Assembly: GCF_002706375.1 (NCBI RefSeq)
Contig: NZ_CP017706.1
Coordinates: forward strand, 1,364,001 to 1,428,000
Direction of reading: 5' to 3'
Length of the DNA stretch: 64,000 bases
Source: Lactobacillus amylovorus DSM 20531
GTDB lineage: Bacteria; Bacillota; Bacilli; Lactobacillales; Lactobacillaceae
Below the pieces are notes generated by a model, which was given only the letters and a program-made list of their open reading frames with translations, was not told where the DNA came from and made no database searches. Position 1 is the first letter of the stretch; each line of letters starts with the position of its first letter. Position numbers and translations under genes: made by a program. Shown piece by piece: positions 17,157 through 25,714 of the stretch.

Positions 17157-18032
17157 ATGTCGAAACATAAATTGTTTAAGTTGGGAGCGGCTGCGGCACT
17201 ATCTGTTACAGGCGTTTCTGCGATTACATCACTGAAAACCGTTCGAGCAGCCAATTTTACTGCTATTAAACGTGTCAAAATTAGTTACTTGCCGGGCAAG
17301 AGTCTGAATATTTGGACAAATTATGAAAACGGTAAGTTCATGGGCTATCGTGCAAAAGACGGTTCCGTTTGGAATGTGGCTGAGACCGCGGTCGATAGCA
17401 AGGGTAGCTTGTGGTACAAAGTTGGTACGCGTGAATGGATTGAAGCGCGTTACACTGTTGACGTTAATGAAGAAACGCCAGTTAAGACTGCGGCTAAAAC
17501 TACCAAGAAAAAGTCGGCAGTTGTTAACTTAGCTAATAAAGTTAAGCAGGCTACGCAAAAGAAAAAGACTACTAAGGCAGACAAAGTCAAAAAGGCTAAC
17601 CAAATTGTTAATGAAACGGTTAAAAAAACGACGGCTAATAAGAAGAACAATACTTCATCAATCCAAGCCTCAAGCAAGGCCGCTTCTGTTGTTGCACTTG
17701 CAAAAGAGCAAGTGGGTAAGCCTTACGTTTGGGGCGCAACTGGACCAGACAAGTTCGATTGCTCTGGCTTAGTGCAATACGTTTATCAACATGCGGCTGG
17801 CATCAACTTGCCACGTACGACTTATGATCAAGTTAAGGTAGGTCAAACCGTTCCGCTGGATAAATTGCAAGCAGGCGATTTGGTCTTCTGGGGTTCTGAA
17901 ACGGCTCCATATCACGTTGCGATTTATATTGGCAATAATCAATATGTTAATTCCGCAACGCCAGATCAAGGTACGATTTTGCAAAATATGTCGAGTTATT
18001 ACTATCCTACGATTGCTAAGAGAGTGCTATAG
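17157..18032 (+). CDS. Secreted NlpC/P60 hydrolase with SLAP/SH3-like domain and long Lys-rich linker
   Basis: The 291-residue protein is a paralogue of the preceding gene. It has a signal peptide to about residue 32, a SLAP/SH3-like domain (VKISYLPGKSLNIWTNY), and then a linker of about 70 residues rich in Lys and Thr. The C-terminal NlpC/P60 domain has Cys in KFDCSGLVQY and His in PYHVAIYIG. An AAGGGGAT ribosome site precedes the ATG. Domain order and linker suggest tethering to anionic wall polymer while the enzyme cuts peptidoglycan. Confidence 0.92.
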   Translation: MSKHKLFKLGAAAALSVTGVSAITSLKTVRAANFTAIKRVKISYLPGKSLNIWTNYENGKFMGYRAKDGSVWNVAETAVDSKGSLWYKVGTREWIEARYTVDVNEETPVKTAAKTTKKKSAVVNLANKVKQATQKKKTTKADKVKKANQIVNETVKKTTANKKNNTSSIQASSKAASVVALAKEQVGKPYVWGATGPDKFDCSGLVQYVYQHAAGINLPRTTYDQVKVGQTVPLDKLQAGDLVFWGSETAPYHVAIYIGNNQYVNSATPDQGTILQNMSSYYYPTIAKRVL

Positions 18033-18040
18033 ATAATGAT

Positions 18041-18065
18041 GCTATCCAAAAATGGATGGCTTTTA
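18041..18065 (+). terminator. Terminator of third NlpC/P60 gene
   Basis: GCTATCCA at 18041-18048 pairs with TGGATGGC at 18053-18060, followed by TTTT. Confidence 0.75.
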
Positions 18066-18103
18066 TATAAGTTTTTATTAATAACTAATTATATATTTAA
18101 ATC

Positions 18104-18137
18104 AAAAAAGGCAACCGAAATCTCGGCTGCCTTTTTG
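18104..18137 (-). terminator. Terminator of the hflX-CAP operon
   Basis: GGCAACCGA (18110-18118) pairs with TCGGCTGCC (18123-18131), with one mismatch. A-runs and T-runs flank it on both sides. It lies just past the CAP gene stop on the minus strand. Confidence 0.85.
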
Positions 18138-18144
18138 CATACTA

Positions 18145-19146
18145 TTAACCTTTTTGTCTAAAGAATCTAAACGTGTATGTGTAATACTTGCCAATCTGCA
18201 CCTTATACTTGTGCGTGTTGACCAGCTTGACTTTGTCCGGACGATACGTGATCGTCGTGGTGTAGCCTTCGCCATAGAATAGCGTCTTGAAGTTGCGCAC
18301 CTGCGTTGCGCGGTAACGCTTCTTCTTGTTCTTGGTCAAATCCGTGATATAAATCTTCGGCTTGCTCGAGATCCGCTTCGTGGTCGAGTATGACCAAGGC
18401 GTGTCCTTGCCGACCAATTCATATGGGAAGACCTTCGCAGCTGGATAAGCGATTCGTGACTTTACTGGCGCACGCAAGATGTCGTCGGCGAACAGGCCAT
18501 ATTCAACTGAATAAAGCATATCGGTGCTCATGCCGTACGCTGCACCGATTCCCATGCGCGTTGCGCGTGTTGATAAAATTATAGCGCGGTGGCCGATATT
18601 GCCGGCACCCGCAATGTTGTTATCTTCGCGCATCAAGTCCGTTACGATCTCGCCGGCTGAGGCGCTATGCGCATCGTCCAAGAAGTTGATGTTGCCTAGC
18701 GTAGCGTTCTCGGCGATGCCCCAATCGTTTTCGCTGATGTAGTTGGGACGCAGGTAGTTAATTAAACCGTGCGCTTGTAGGCTGGCACTTGCGTTGACTG
18801 CGGCGAGGGATGCAGCACCGATCTGGGCGCTACGGTTAGCGTCATCAGGATTAGCTTCGCTAGGCAGTCCCACCAAATCACGGTAGTAATTAACGTAATC
18901 CATCGTGGTTGAAATGTATGCCGGATTCAAGACCCCTGGTGAAAAAGGATTGGCAAAATTTGGTGCTTGCTGGTAAATGCTGTTGCGGTTGTATTGCGCT
19001 TTATCCAAATTCTTGTATTTACGTTGGAAATACTTAACCTGCTTAGCCTCAGACTTCGAATACTTTGCTGCTTGAACGGGCTGAGCAGTGAACGCAATGC
19101 ATTCAACCACTGCAACGATGGCCACCAGCAAATTGTGTTTCTTCAT
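18145..19146 (-). CDS. Secreted CAP-domain (SCP-like) protein
   Basis: The 333-residue protein has a signal peptide cleaved near PVQAA (residue 26), a CAP/SCP-like domain at about 75-215 and a basic C-terminal part. Within the CAP domain, MDYVNYYRDLVGLP and GNIGHRAIILSTRATRMGIG carry the usual helix and the His-containing strand. CAP proteins of lactobacilli are extracellular, and their activity is unproven. It starts 6 bases after hflX ends and so is probably co-transcribed with it. Confidence 0.83.
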   Translation of the reverse strand: MKKHNLLVAIVAVVECIAFTAQPVQAAKYSKSEAKQVKYFQRKYKNLDKAQYNRNSIYQQAPNFANPFSPGVLNPAYISTTMDYVNYYRDLVGLPSEANPDDANRSAQIGAASLAAVNASASLQAHGLINYLRPNYISENDWGIAENATLGNINFLDDAHSASAGEIVTDLMREDNNIAGAGNIGHRAIILSTRATRMGIGAAYGMSTDMLYSVEYGLFADDILRAPVKSRIAYPAAKVFPYELVGKDTPWSYSTTKRISSKPKIYITDLTKNKKKRYRATQVRNFKTLFYGEGYTTTITYRPDKVKLVNTHKYKVQIGKYYTYTFRFFRQKG

Positions 19147-19152
19147 TATATA

Positions 19153-20427
19153 TTACCTATTATTAACCAAATATTTTTCAAAGCGGCCCTGATCATTAGG
19201 CGCAATGTTGGCTTCAATGTGGACGCCGTCTTCTTCGTAATTTTCACTCAAAACTTGAGCATTCTCATGCAAATAAGCCAGTTCCTTGCCTGCACTTAAT
19301 GGGAGGTTCAGGTTGAGCTTCTCGTAGTTGGAGAATACGCGCTTAGTAATCAAATCGGCCAGCAATTTGATCGACTTAGGATCGATTGCGGAATAAAGAA
19401 TGTCGCTGCCTTCAATCTGGGGGTAATTGCGATCAGTCTTATCGGCCTTGTTGTAGGCGGTGATCATTGGGATACCCTTTACGCCAATTTCATTCAAAAC
19501 GTTCTGCGTAGTGCGGATCATCTGCACCATGTTCGGGTCAGAAGCATCGACCACGTTGATTAAGAGATCGGCATCTTTAGTTTCTTGCAAAGTTGCCTTG
19601 AATGATTCAACTAGGTTGTGAGGCAGTTTTGAGATAAAACCAACGGTGTCAGAAAGAATAAAGCTGAAGTTGTCTTTGAGATCAATGCGCCGCACGCTAG
19701 TGTCAAGCGTTGCAAACAGCATGTTTTTGACGAAGACTTCCTTGCCGCTGCCTTCTTTTGAAAATTCTTTGAGCAAACCGTTCATTGTAGTGGACTTACC
19801 GGCGTTGGTGTAGCCAACAAGGGCGACTTTAGGGATGCGGCTTTGGTTACGGCGAGCCGACTTGATCTCTTCTTGACTGGCAACGGCCTTAAGTTCCTTC
19901 TTAATAGCGGAAATTTGCTTGCCGATTGTCCGGCGGTTCATTTCCAGCTTACTTTCACCGGCACCACGGTTGGCGAAACCACCACCACGCTGCTGGTCCA
20001 AGTTGTTCTCGGAAGGGTGAAGACGTGGCAACTCATATTGCAATCTGGCGAGTTGCACCTGCAGTTTGGCCTGCTTAGTGCGAGCACGACTGGCAAAAAT
20101 TTCCAAAATTAATTCAGTTCTGTCGATGACCCGCATCTTGGTTAACTTCTCAAGGTTACGGATTTGCACTGGGGTTAATTCATCGTTTAAAACTAAGACC
20201 TTGGCCTTCAAGCCTTGGGCCATTGTTCTGATTTCGTTAATCTTGCCGACACCGAAGTAAGTCCCGGCAACGATTGATTCTGCGTTTTGGTAACTTTGTC
20301 CCACGACCTCCATGTTGTCAGCTTCAGTTAAGTTGGCCAGTTCAGTCATGTAGTAGTCAAAGTTAGGATCGTTTAAGTTCACACCTGCAATGTAGGCTTT
20401 AGTTTTTTTAGGTTGATTATCAATCAT
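19153..20427 (-). CDS. hflX: GTPase HflX
   Basis: HflX is a ribosome-associated GTPase that splits stalled 70S ribosomes. The 424-residue protein has the N-terminal HflX domain (VVGQSYQNAESIVAGTYFG), the Gly-rich linker QRGGGFANRGAGESKLE and a G domain. G1 is GYTNAGKST near residue 205, G3 is DTVGFI, and G4 is NKAD. Length is typical. The minus-strand operon continues into the CAP gene. Confidence 0.96.
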   Translation of the reverse strand: MIDNQPKKTKAYIAGVNLNDPNFDYYMTELANLTEADNMEVVGQSYQNAESIVAGTYFGVGKINEIRTMAQGLKAKVLVLNDELTPVQIRNLEKLTKMRVIDRTELILEIFASRARTKQAKLQVQLARLQYELPRLHPSENNLDQQRGGGFANRGAGESKLEMNRRTIGKQISAIKKELKAVASQEEIKSARRNQSRIPKVALVGYTNAGKSTTMNGLLKEFSKEGSGKEVFVKNMLFATLDTSVRRIDLKDNFSFILSDTVGFISKLPHNLVESFKATLQETKDADLLINVVDASDPNMVQMIRTTQNVLNEIGVKGIPMITAYNKADKTDRNYPQIEGSDILYSAIDPKSIKLLADLITKRVFSNYEKLNLNLPLSAGKELAYLHENAQVLSENYEEDGVHIEANIAPNDQGRFEKYLVNNR

Positions 20428-20679
20428 TCAAACACCTCTTTTAACGTTATATATCTATAATCTTATTCTATTACAATGGGTAGTTAATTGAAAAAATGTG
20501 AATTATTAAGTACATATTATTGCCAATAAATAATAATATCTTTTCGTAATTGTTGTAGATATAATTATAAAAAGAGTTAGCAGGTAATTAACTGATAACA
20601 AAAATATGGAAATTTGTAGAAAATTATAGAAATATTTACCATAATATTCATTAGAAAGTTAAACATGGAAGTGAATATT

Positions 20680-21300
20680 ATGACAATTTTAAAACCTAAA
20701 GATGTCGCTGATCGTTTAGGAATAACCACTAGAACCCTCCAAACATGGGATCGAAAGGGTATTTTTAAAGCTAAGCGCTCTCCTACTAATCGCAGATTCT
20801 ATACAGAAGATCAAATAAATCAATATTTGAGCAAAAATAGTCTATGCTCAAATAAAAAACAAGTTGCTTATGCCAGAGTATCAACTTCTGGTCAAAAAGA
20901 TGACTTAAAAGATCAATTAAGCTATATTCGACAATACGCTAACGCACAAGGTATCGTATTAGACGAAGAAATAAGCGATATTGGCAGCGGCTTAAACTAT
21001 AAACGGCAAAAATGGAATAATCTTCTAGACGAAGTAATGAACAATAAAATAGATAAAATTTATATTACTTATAAAGATAGATTTATCCGTTTTGGCTATG
21101 ATTGGTTTGAAAACCTATGTAAAAAGCATGGGACTGAAATAATTGTTTTGAATAATATTGACACTAGTCCTGATAAAGAACTGGTTGATGATCTGATAAG
21201 TATAATTCATGTGTTTTCATGCAGACTATATGGCTTAAGAAAGTACAAGAAAAAGATTAGAGGCGAATACTTAAATGACGATCAAGACACAAGTAGTTAA
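20680..21300 (+). CDS. tnpA: IS607-family serine recombinase transposase TnpA
   Basis: The 206-residue protein carries an N-terminal MerR-like helix-turn-helix (KPKDVADRLGITTRTLQTWDR) and a serine-recombinase catalytic domain. The catalytic Ser is in YARVSTSGQKDDLKDQ, with SGLNYKRQKW and the DRFIRFG segment following. That order, DNA-binding domain first, is diagnostic for IS607. The ATG at 20680 is chosen because GGAAGTG lies just upstream, though an ATG five codons earlier is possible. It overlaps tnpB by 26 bases. Confidence 0.93.
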   Translation: MTILKPKDVADRLGITTRTLQTWDRKGIFKAKRSPTNRRFYTEDQINQYLSKNSLCSNKKQVAYARVSTSGQKDDLKDQLSYIRQYANAQGIVLDEEISDIGSGLNYKRQKWNNLLDEVMNNKIDKIYITYKDRFIRFGYDWFENLCKKHGTEIIVLNNIDTSPDKELVDDLISIIHVFSCRLYGLRKYKKKIRGEYLNDDQDTSS

Positions 21301-22435
21301 GCTAAAAGTTAATAAGACCATGCAAAAGCATCTTGATGCTCTATGCGACTATCGTCGATACTGCTGGAATAAAGGCTTAGAAACTTGGCAATTAATGTAT
21401 GAAGCTCATACATTAAACAAAAAAGATAATCCCAATCCTAACGAACGCAGAGTCCGTGATGAACTAGTCGCAAATAAAGCCGACTGGCAATATGATTTGT
21501 CTGCCAGATGTTTACAATTAGCGATTAAAGACTTAGCTAATGCTTGGAAGAACTTCTTTGATAAGTCACAACCTGATTGGGGAATACCTAGTTTTAAATC
21601 TAAGAAAGCTCCCAGACAAGGCTTTAAAACTGATAGAGCTAAGATCGTTAATGGTAAGCTTCGCCTTGATCGCCCAAGAAGCATTTCAAAAGAGTCTTGG
21701 TTTGATTTAAAAAGCTATGAAGCTCTAAAGATGGATGAAGTCAAAGTAGTAAGTGTCTTCAAAGAAAAAGATAATTATTATGCGGCTCTTCCTTATGAAG
21801 AAGAAATTGAACTAAAAGCTAAAACCCAGCAAAAGACAGCAGTTGATGTCAATGTTGGCCACTTTAACTATACCGAGGGGCAAATCAATATTTTGCCTGC
21901 TAAATTGCAAAAGCTTTATAAGCGTATTAAGCATTATCAAAGAATGCTGGCACGTAAAAGAAAAGTTAACGGTAAGTTAGCTACAAAATCAAATAATTAC
22001 TTTGCAGTGAGAACCAAACTGCAAAGAGATTATCGCAAAGCAGCTAATATTCAAAACGATCTATTACAAAAATTTACTACTAAGCTTGTTAATAATTACG
22101 ATCAAATTGTAATTGAAGATTTGGCAGTCAAAGAAATGATGATGACGCATGTAGCTTCAAAAGGAATGCAGAGATCACTTTTTAGCAAGTTTAGACGAAT
22201 ACTAACTTATAAGTGTGATTGGTATGGCCAAGAATTAATCTTGGCTGATAAAACATACCCATCAACTCAAAGATGTGCTGCGTGCAGTTATGTCAAAAAA
22301 GGCGAGGAAAAGATCACTTTGCAGGGCAATAAAAAGCATGGTACCAAACATAATGAGTATGTCTGTTATGAGTGTGGCTACAAGAATGATCGAGATGAAA
22401 ATGCAGTTTTAAATCTTTTAGCTTTGGCAAAATAA
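21275..22435 (+). CDS. tnpB: TnpB RNA-guided nuclease of IS607 element
   Basis: The 386-residue protein is a full-length TnpB, the ancestor-type of Cas12. RuvC residues are visible: Asp in AVDVNVGHFNY, Glu in VIEDLAVKE and Asp in NDRDENAVLNLL. A zinc-ribbon with CAAC and CYEC pairs lies before the last motif. TnpB cuts DNA next to a transposon-associated motif under guidance of an RNA from the element's right end, which helps the element persist. The three catalytic acids are intact. The residues after the first Asp are VNVGHF, a less common variant of the usual GLxxF-type sequence. Confidence 0.93.
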   Translation: MTIKTQVVKLKVNKTMQKHLDALCDYRRYCWNKGLETWQLMYEAHTLNKKDNPNPNERRVRDELVANKADWQYDLSARCLQLAIKDLANAWKNFFDKSQPDWGIPSFKSKKAPRQGFKTDRAKIVNGKLRLDRPRSISKESWFDLKSYEALKMDEVKVVSVFKEKDNYYAALPYEEEIELKAKTQQKTAVDVNVGHFNYTEGQINILPAKLQKLYKRIKHYQRMLARKRKVNGKLATKSNNYFAVRTKLQRDYRKAANIQNDLLQKFTTKLVNNYDQIVIEDLAVKEMMMTHVASKGMQRSLFSKFRRILTYKCDWYGQELILADKTYPSTQRCAACSYVKKGEEKITLQGNKKHGTKHNEYVCYECGYKNDRDENAVLNLLALAK

Positions 22436-22545
22436 AGAAAATAAACAGGGCTGGCTAGGTCCTTAAGCTGTAAGAGCTAGTCAATGTGATTACTCCTATT
22501 TGGAATATCAGAATACTAGTGAAGACGACAGTAAATGAAACAAAG
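22370..22545 (+). ncRNA. Candidate omega-RNA (reRNA) scaffold of TnpB
   Basis: In IS605/IS607 elements the guide RNA scaffold covers the 3' end of tnpB and the right end of the element, and the guide is the flanking host DNA. Here 22436-22545 is non-coding with pairable segments (GCTGGCTAGGTCC with GCTAGTC, and CCTATTTGGAATA). The end and guide start are not fixed. This rests mainly on family knowledge. Confidence 0.4.
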
Positions 22546-22602
22546 AAAGGAAAAATATATCTTTCTGATATGTAGAAAATTCGTATTCTTCTACATATTT
22601 CT

Positions 22603-22779
22603 ATGTTTTATATAGCAGTAGATATAAATAAGTCTAAAAAGAGAAAGACCATCTTAATAAATCAGTTAAGAGGATATGGTATTTCATTAATAGATGATGA
22701 ATTGACGACCACTGTAAATATTAATCATTTTGCTGAAGCAAAGAATCGTAATAGTATAATTAAAGAACTACAGAGATAA
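22603..22779 (+). CDS. Small ORF of 58 residues, unknown
   Basis: The frame from ATG 22603 to TAA 22779 encodes a 58-residue basic/mixed protein beginning MFYIAVDINKSKKRKTIL. It lies between the IS607 right end and the eps promoter. No strong ribosome site is seen. It may be a relic of a longer gene cut by the element. The start slightly recalls the first strand of ferredoxin-like small proteins, but no family can be assigned. Confidence 0.35.
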   Translation: MFYIAVDINKSKKRKTILINQLRGYGISLIDDELTTTVNINHFAEAKNRNSIIKELQR

Positions 22780-22905
22780 TATTTATATTAGTATACTAAC
22801 CTAAAAGGCTAGTGCACTTTTTTATTGCATGTAAGAAGTTAGTATTACATGTTCAACATATTTGAAAAAAACACGATTATTTAACGTGGAAAGCCGTTAC
22901 AAGCC

Positions 22906-22934
22906 TGTAAAAAAGCTAGTATCAGTTATATAAT
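22906..22934 (+). promoter_or_regulatory. Likely promoter of the exopolysaccharide operon
   Basis: A perfect TATAAT at 22929-22934 lies 34 bases before the first eps gene. The matching -35 (TGTAAA at 22906-22911, spacing 17) is weak, so the operon may need an activator or be weakly expressed. GGGG at 22957-22960 supplies the ribosome site. Confidence 0.55.
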
Positions 22935-22967
22935 AAGGAAGTTGTATAAATAAATAAGGGGATCAAA

Positions 22968-24023
22968 ATGGCAGAAAATAATCAACCAAATAATGATGTA
23001 CGTCGCCATCACCACCATAGACATCACCGTCATCACCATCGTAAGTTTTGGCGTTGGTTCTGGATTGTGATCGGCGTTATTGTAGTCATTGCACTTTTTG
23101 TTTGTGGTATGGTTTATAAGAACTTACGCGATACCACGCAAAATATGTATACTCCCGTTGCTAAGACAACTAAGAGCAACAAGGGACGTAATCTTGATAA
23201 TTTGCTAGCGCAGAAGAAACCAATCAATATTCTTTTGCTCGGTACTGATACTGGAGCAATGGGACGTAGCTGGAAAGGACGTACTGATACCATCATGATG
23301 ATGGCAATTAATCCTAAGACTAATAGTACGTCAATTGTATCTATTCCACGTGATTCAAATGCAATCTTCCCAGATTTCCCGCAATATGGAGTAACGAAGA
23401 TTAACTCAGCTTATACACTAGGCGGAGTTGGTGAAACAGTTAAGACACTGGATAAATACTATAGTGTGCCAATTGACGGTTACATTATGATCAACATGGG
23501 TGGTCTTAAGAAGGCTATTGATCAAGTTGGTGGTATTGATGTAACTTCACCATTGACTTTCGACAATATGGGATACCACTTCCAAGAAGGTAAGACCTAC
23601 CATATGGATGGTAAGAAGGCATTAGCTTTTGCTCAACTTAGACATGGGGATCCACGTCAAGATTATGGTCGTCAAGACCGTGATCGCCGTGTTGTCATGG
23701 CACTTCTTAAGAAGTCTATCTCACCTACTACACTACTTAATACTAAATTCTTGAATTCAATCTCAAGTGAAATGCAAACTGACTTGACTATGAATCAAAT
23801 GTACAAGATCGGGATGGATTATAGAAATGCAACAGATAACTTGTCACAAGATCATGCTCAGGGTGTAAGTAAGCAAACTCAGAATCCTAAGTTTGGTACT
23901 ATGGAAATCGAAGTAGTAAGTAGACAAGAAAGACAAAGAGTGTCTGATAAATTAAGAGCAGCGTTAGGTCTTCCTAAGGTAAGAGTTGCTGCTAATAGTG
24001 CCAGCTATGTCATGAATCGCTAG
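22968..24023 (+). CDS. epsA: LytR-CpsA-Psr protein heading the eps operon
   Basis: The 351-residue LCP protein has an unusual cytoplasmic N-terminus with about a dozen His between residues 14 and 25. One membrane helix follows at about residues 30-52, and then the LCP domain (INILLLGTDTGAMG, TDTIMMMAINP, VSIPRDS, RQDRDRR). LCP enzymes attach polysaccharide to peptidoglycan. The first gene of lactobacillal eps operons is of this type and is often called a transcriptional regulator, but ligation is the better-supported role. The next gene begins 16 bases on. Confidence 0.92.
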   Translation: MAENNQPNNDVRRHHHHRHHRHHHRKFWRWFWIVIGVIVVIALFVCGMVYKNLRDTTQNMYTPVAKTTKSNKGRNLDNLLAQKKPINILLLGTDTGAMGRSWKGRTDTIMMMAINPKTNSTSIVSIPRDSNAIFPDFPQYGVTKINSAYTLGGVGETVKTLDKYYSVPIDGYIMINMGGLKKAIDQVGGIDVTSPLTFDNMGYHFQEGKTYHMDGKKALAFAQLRHGDPRQDYGRQDRDRRVVMALLKKSISPTTLLNTKFLNSISSEMQTDLTMNQMYKIGMDYRNATDNLSQDHAQGVSKQTQNPKFGTMEIEVVSRQERQRVSDKLRAALGLPKVRVAANSASYVMNR

Positions 24024-24038
24024 TATAAGGAAAGAGAT

Positions 24039-24914
24039 ATGGAACAAAAACAAGAACAAGAAAATACAATCGATCTTACCCAATTATTACGCATTTGCCG
24101 TAAGCATATCTGGGCATTGATTCTATGGAGTGTAGGTCTTGCCTTAGTCGGCTGGGGAGTTTCAGAATTTGTAATTTCTCCTAAATATACTTCAACTGCT
24201 CAATTATTAGTTAACCAAAAGAGTCGTAACAATGATCCAAACGCAGCTTATGCGACTCAACAAGCTAACATGCAGATGGTTACTACTTATAAAGACATCG
24301 TAACAAGTAACAAGATTTTGACAGAAGCCTCTAATCGTTTAGCTAATCCAACTGTTGTTGTGAAAAAGGCACAAAAAGCAGTGTACAGAACTGATGAAAA
24401 CGGCAGAAGAAGATTAGTGAGAAAAGCTCGCCCAGCTGTAATTGAACGAAGCGGCAAGAGCTATTCAGTTTCTGCAAAAGAACTTGCTAAGAGTATTTCA
24501 GTAGGTACCCAACAACAATCACAAGTCTTCTCAATTTCAGCTAAGGCTGATACACCAGCTAAGGCAAAGGCAGAAGTAAATGCAGTAGCTGAAACTTTCC
24601 GTAAGGAAATTCCTAATATTATGAGTGTCAATAATGTAACAATTGTGGGAAATGGTACTAATGGTGTTCAATCATCACCTAACGTTAAGCTATTTACCCT
24701 AGCCGGCTTCGTAGTTGGTTTAGTATTGAGCTTAGCTGTAGTTATTATTCGTGAAATGAGTAATACTACTGTCCGTGACGATGAATTCTTAACTCGTGAA
24801 TTAGGCTTAACTAACTTAGGTCAAATTGCTCACTTCCACTTGTCATCTTCATTTACTATTAAAAAGAGTGCAAGTATGACTAATCGTGGACAAACTAAGA
24901 GACGTAGAGTATAA
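24039..24914 (+). CDS. epsB: Chain-length determinant / kinase activator (Wzz, CpsC type)
   Basis: The 291-residue protein has the Wzz layout: helix at about 25-47, an extracytoplasmic domain with YTSTAQLLVNQKS, and a second helix at about 222-245 preceded by SPNVKLF. A short basic cytoplasmic tail follows. In Gram-positives the tail activates the separate BY-kinase encoded next (epsC). The two together regulate polymer length and export. Confidence 0.92.
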   Translation: MEQKQEQENTIDLTQLLRICRKHIWALILWSVGLALVGWGVSEFVISPKYTSTAQLLVNQKSRNNDPNAAYATQQANMQMVTTYKDIVTSNKILTEASNRLANPTVVVKKAQKAVYRTDENGRRRLVRKARPAVIERSGKSYSVSAKELAKSISVGTQQQSQVFSISAKADTPAKAKAEVNAVAETFRKEIPNIMSVNNVTIVGNGTNGVQSSPNVKLFTLAGFVVGLVLSLAVVIIREMSNTTVRDDEFLTRELGLTNLGQIAHFHLSSSFTIKKSASMTNRGQTKRRRV

Positions 24915-24929
24915 GAGTAGGAGGACAAA

Positions 24930-25712
24930 ATGCCATTATTTAAGAAAAAGCGTGGTACAGATGAAACCATTAAAAATGGTGCTAAGTTAATCACTGTAGC
25001 TAAGCCAAAGAGTCCAGTAGCTGAACAATTCCGTACTGTTCGTACTAATATTAACTTTATGGCAGTGGATCATGACATTAAGTCTTTAGCATTTACTTCT
25101 GCTAATATTAGTGAAGGTAAATCTACCGTGGCTGCTAACGTTGCTGTCACTTATGCTCAAGCAGGTCGTAAAGTCTTATTAGTCGATGCCGACTTACGTA
25201 GACCTACAGTGCATTCAACCTTTAACTTAAGTAATCATGTTGGTCTTAGTACAGTTATCTCTTCTACTGCTAAGGAAGTTGATCTTGATAGCGTAGCACA
25301 AGAGAGTGGCGTAGATAATCTTTACGTGTTAACGGCTGGTCCGATGCCACCTAACCCAGCAGAACTGATTGGTTCTAAGCGTATGCGTGACTTTGTTAAA
25401 CTTACCGAAGAACGCTACGATTTGGTTATTATCGACTTGGCTCCTGTTCTTGAAGTATCTGATACACAAGAACTTGCTAGTCACTTAGATGGGGTTGTCT
25501 TAGTAGTTCGCCAAGGTAAGACGCAAAAGATGGCTATTAAGCGTGCTGTTGAAATGCTTGAATTTGCAAAGGCACGTATCTTGGGTTACGTCATGAATGA
25601 TGTAAGTTCTGATAATGCGGGTTATGGCTATGGTTACGGATACGGCTATGGTTATGGCTACGGAGAAGAAGATACAAAGAAAAAAGGATTGTTCTCTAAG
25701 TTTAGGAAGTAA
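24930..25712 (+). CDS. epsC: Bacterial tyrosine kinase (CpsD type)
   Basis: The 260-residue cytoplasmic BY-kinase has Walker A in NISEGKSTVAANVA, Walker A' in LLVDADLRRPT and Walker B in LVIIDLAPV. Its C-terminus holds a YG repeat with seven or more Tyr, which is the autophosphorylation cluster. The repeat is encoded by a six-base unit near 25620-25665, which could expand or contract in frame. It acts with epsB and is dephosphorylated by epsD, 2 bases downstream. Confidence 0.95.
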   Translation: MPLFKKKRGTDETIKNGAKLITVAKPKSPVAEQFRTVRTNINFMAVDHDIKSLAFTSANISEGKSTVAANVAVTYAQAGRKVLLVDADLRRPTVHSTFNLSNHVGLSTVISSTAKEVDLDSVAQESGVDNLYVLTAGPMPPNPAELIGSKRMRDFVKLTEERYDLVIIDLAPVLEVSDTQELASHLDGVVLVVRQGKTQKMAIKRAVEMLEFAKARILGYVMNDVSSDNAGYGYGYGYGYGYGYGEEDTKKKGLFSKFRK

Positions 25713-25714
25713 TT

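Larger units (their letters stand above)
20600..22545 (+). mobile_element. IS607-type insertion sequence (ends approximate)
   Basis: The element encodes a serine recombinase and an overlapping TnpB. IS607 elements have no inverted repeats and make little or no target duplication, so ends were placed by gene limits. The left end lies in the AT-rich 20.5-20.66 kb gap and the right end lies shortly after the non-coding tail of tnpB. The upstream gap 20428-20600 shows no gene. Confidence 0.7.

Noticed and set aside
22603..22779. Small ORF whose start (MFYIAVDI) recalls Cas2
   Set aside because: It is too short at 58 residues, lacks the rest of the Cas2 pattern, and no cas genes or CRISPR repeats are in the window.
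25615..25670. Six-base tandem repeat as a phase-variation switch
   Set aside because: It encodes the Tyr-Gly cluster normal for BY-kinases and any change of whole units keeps the frame.
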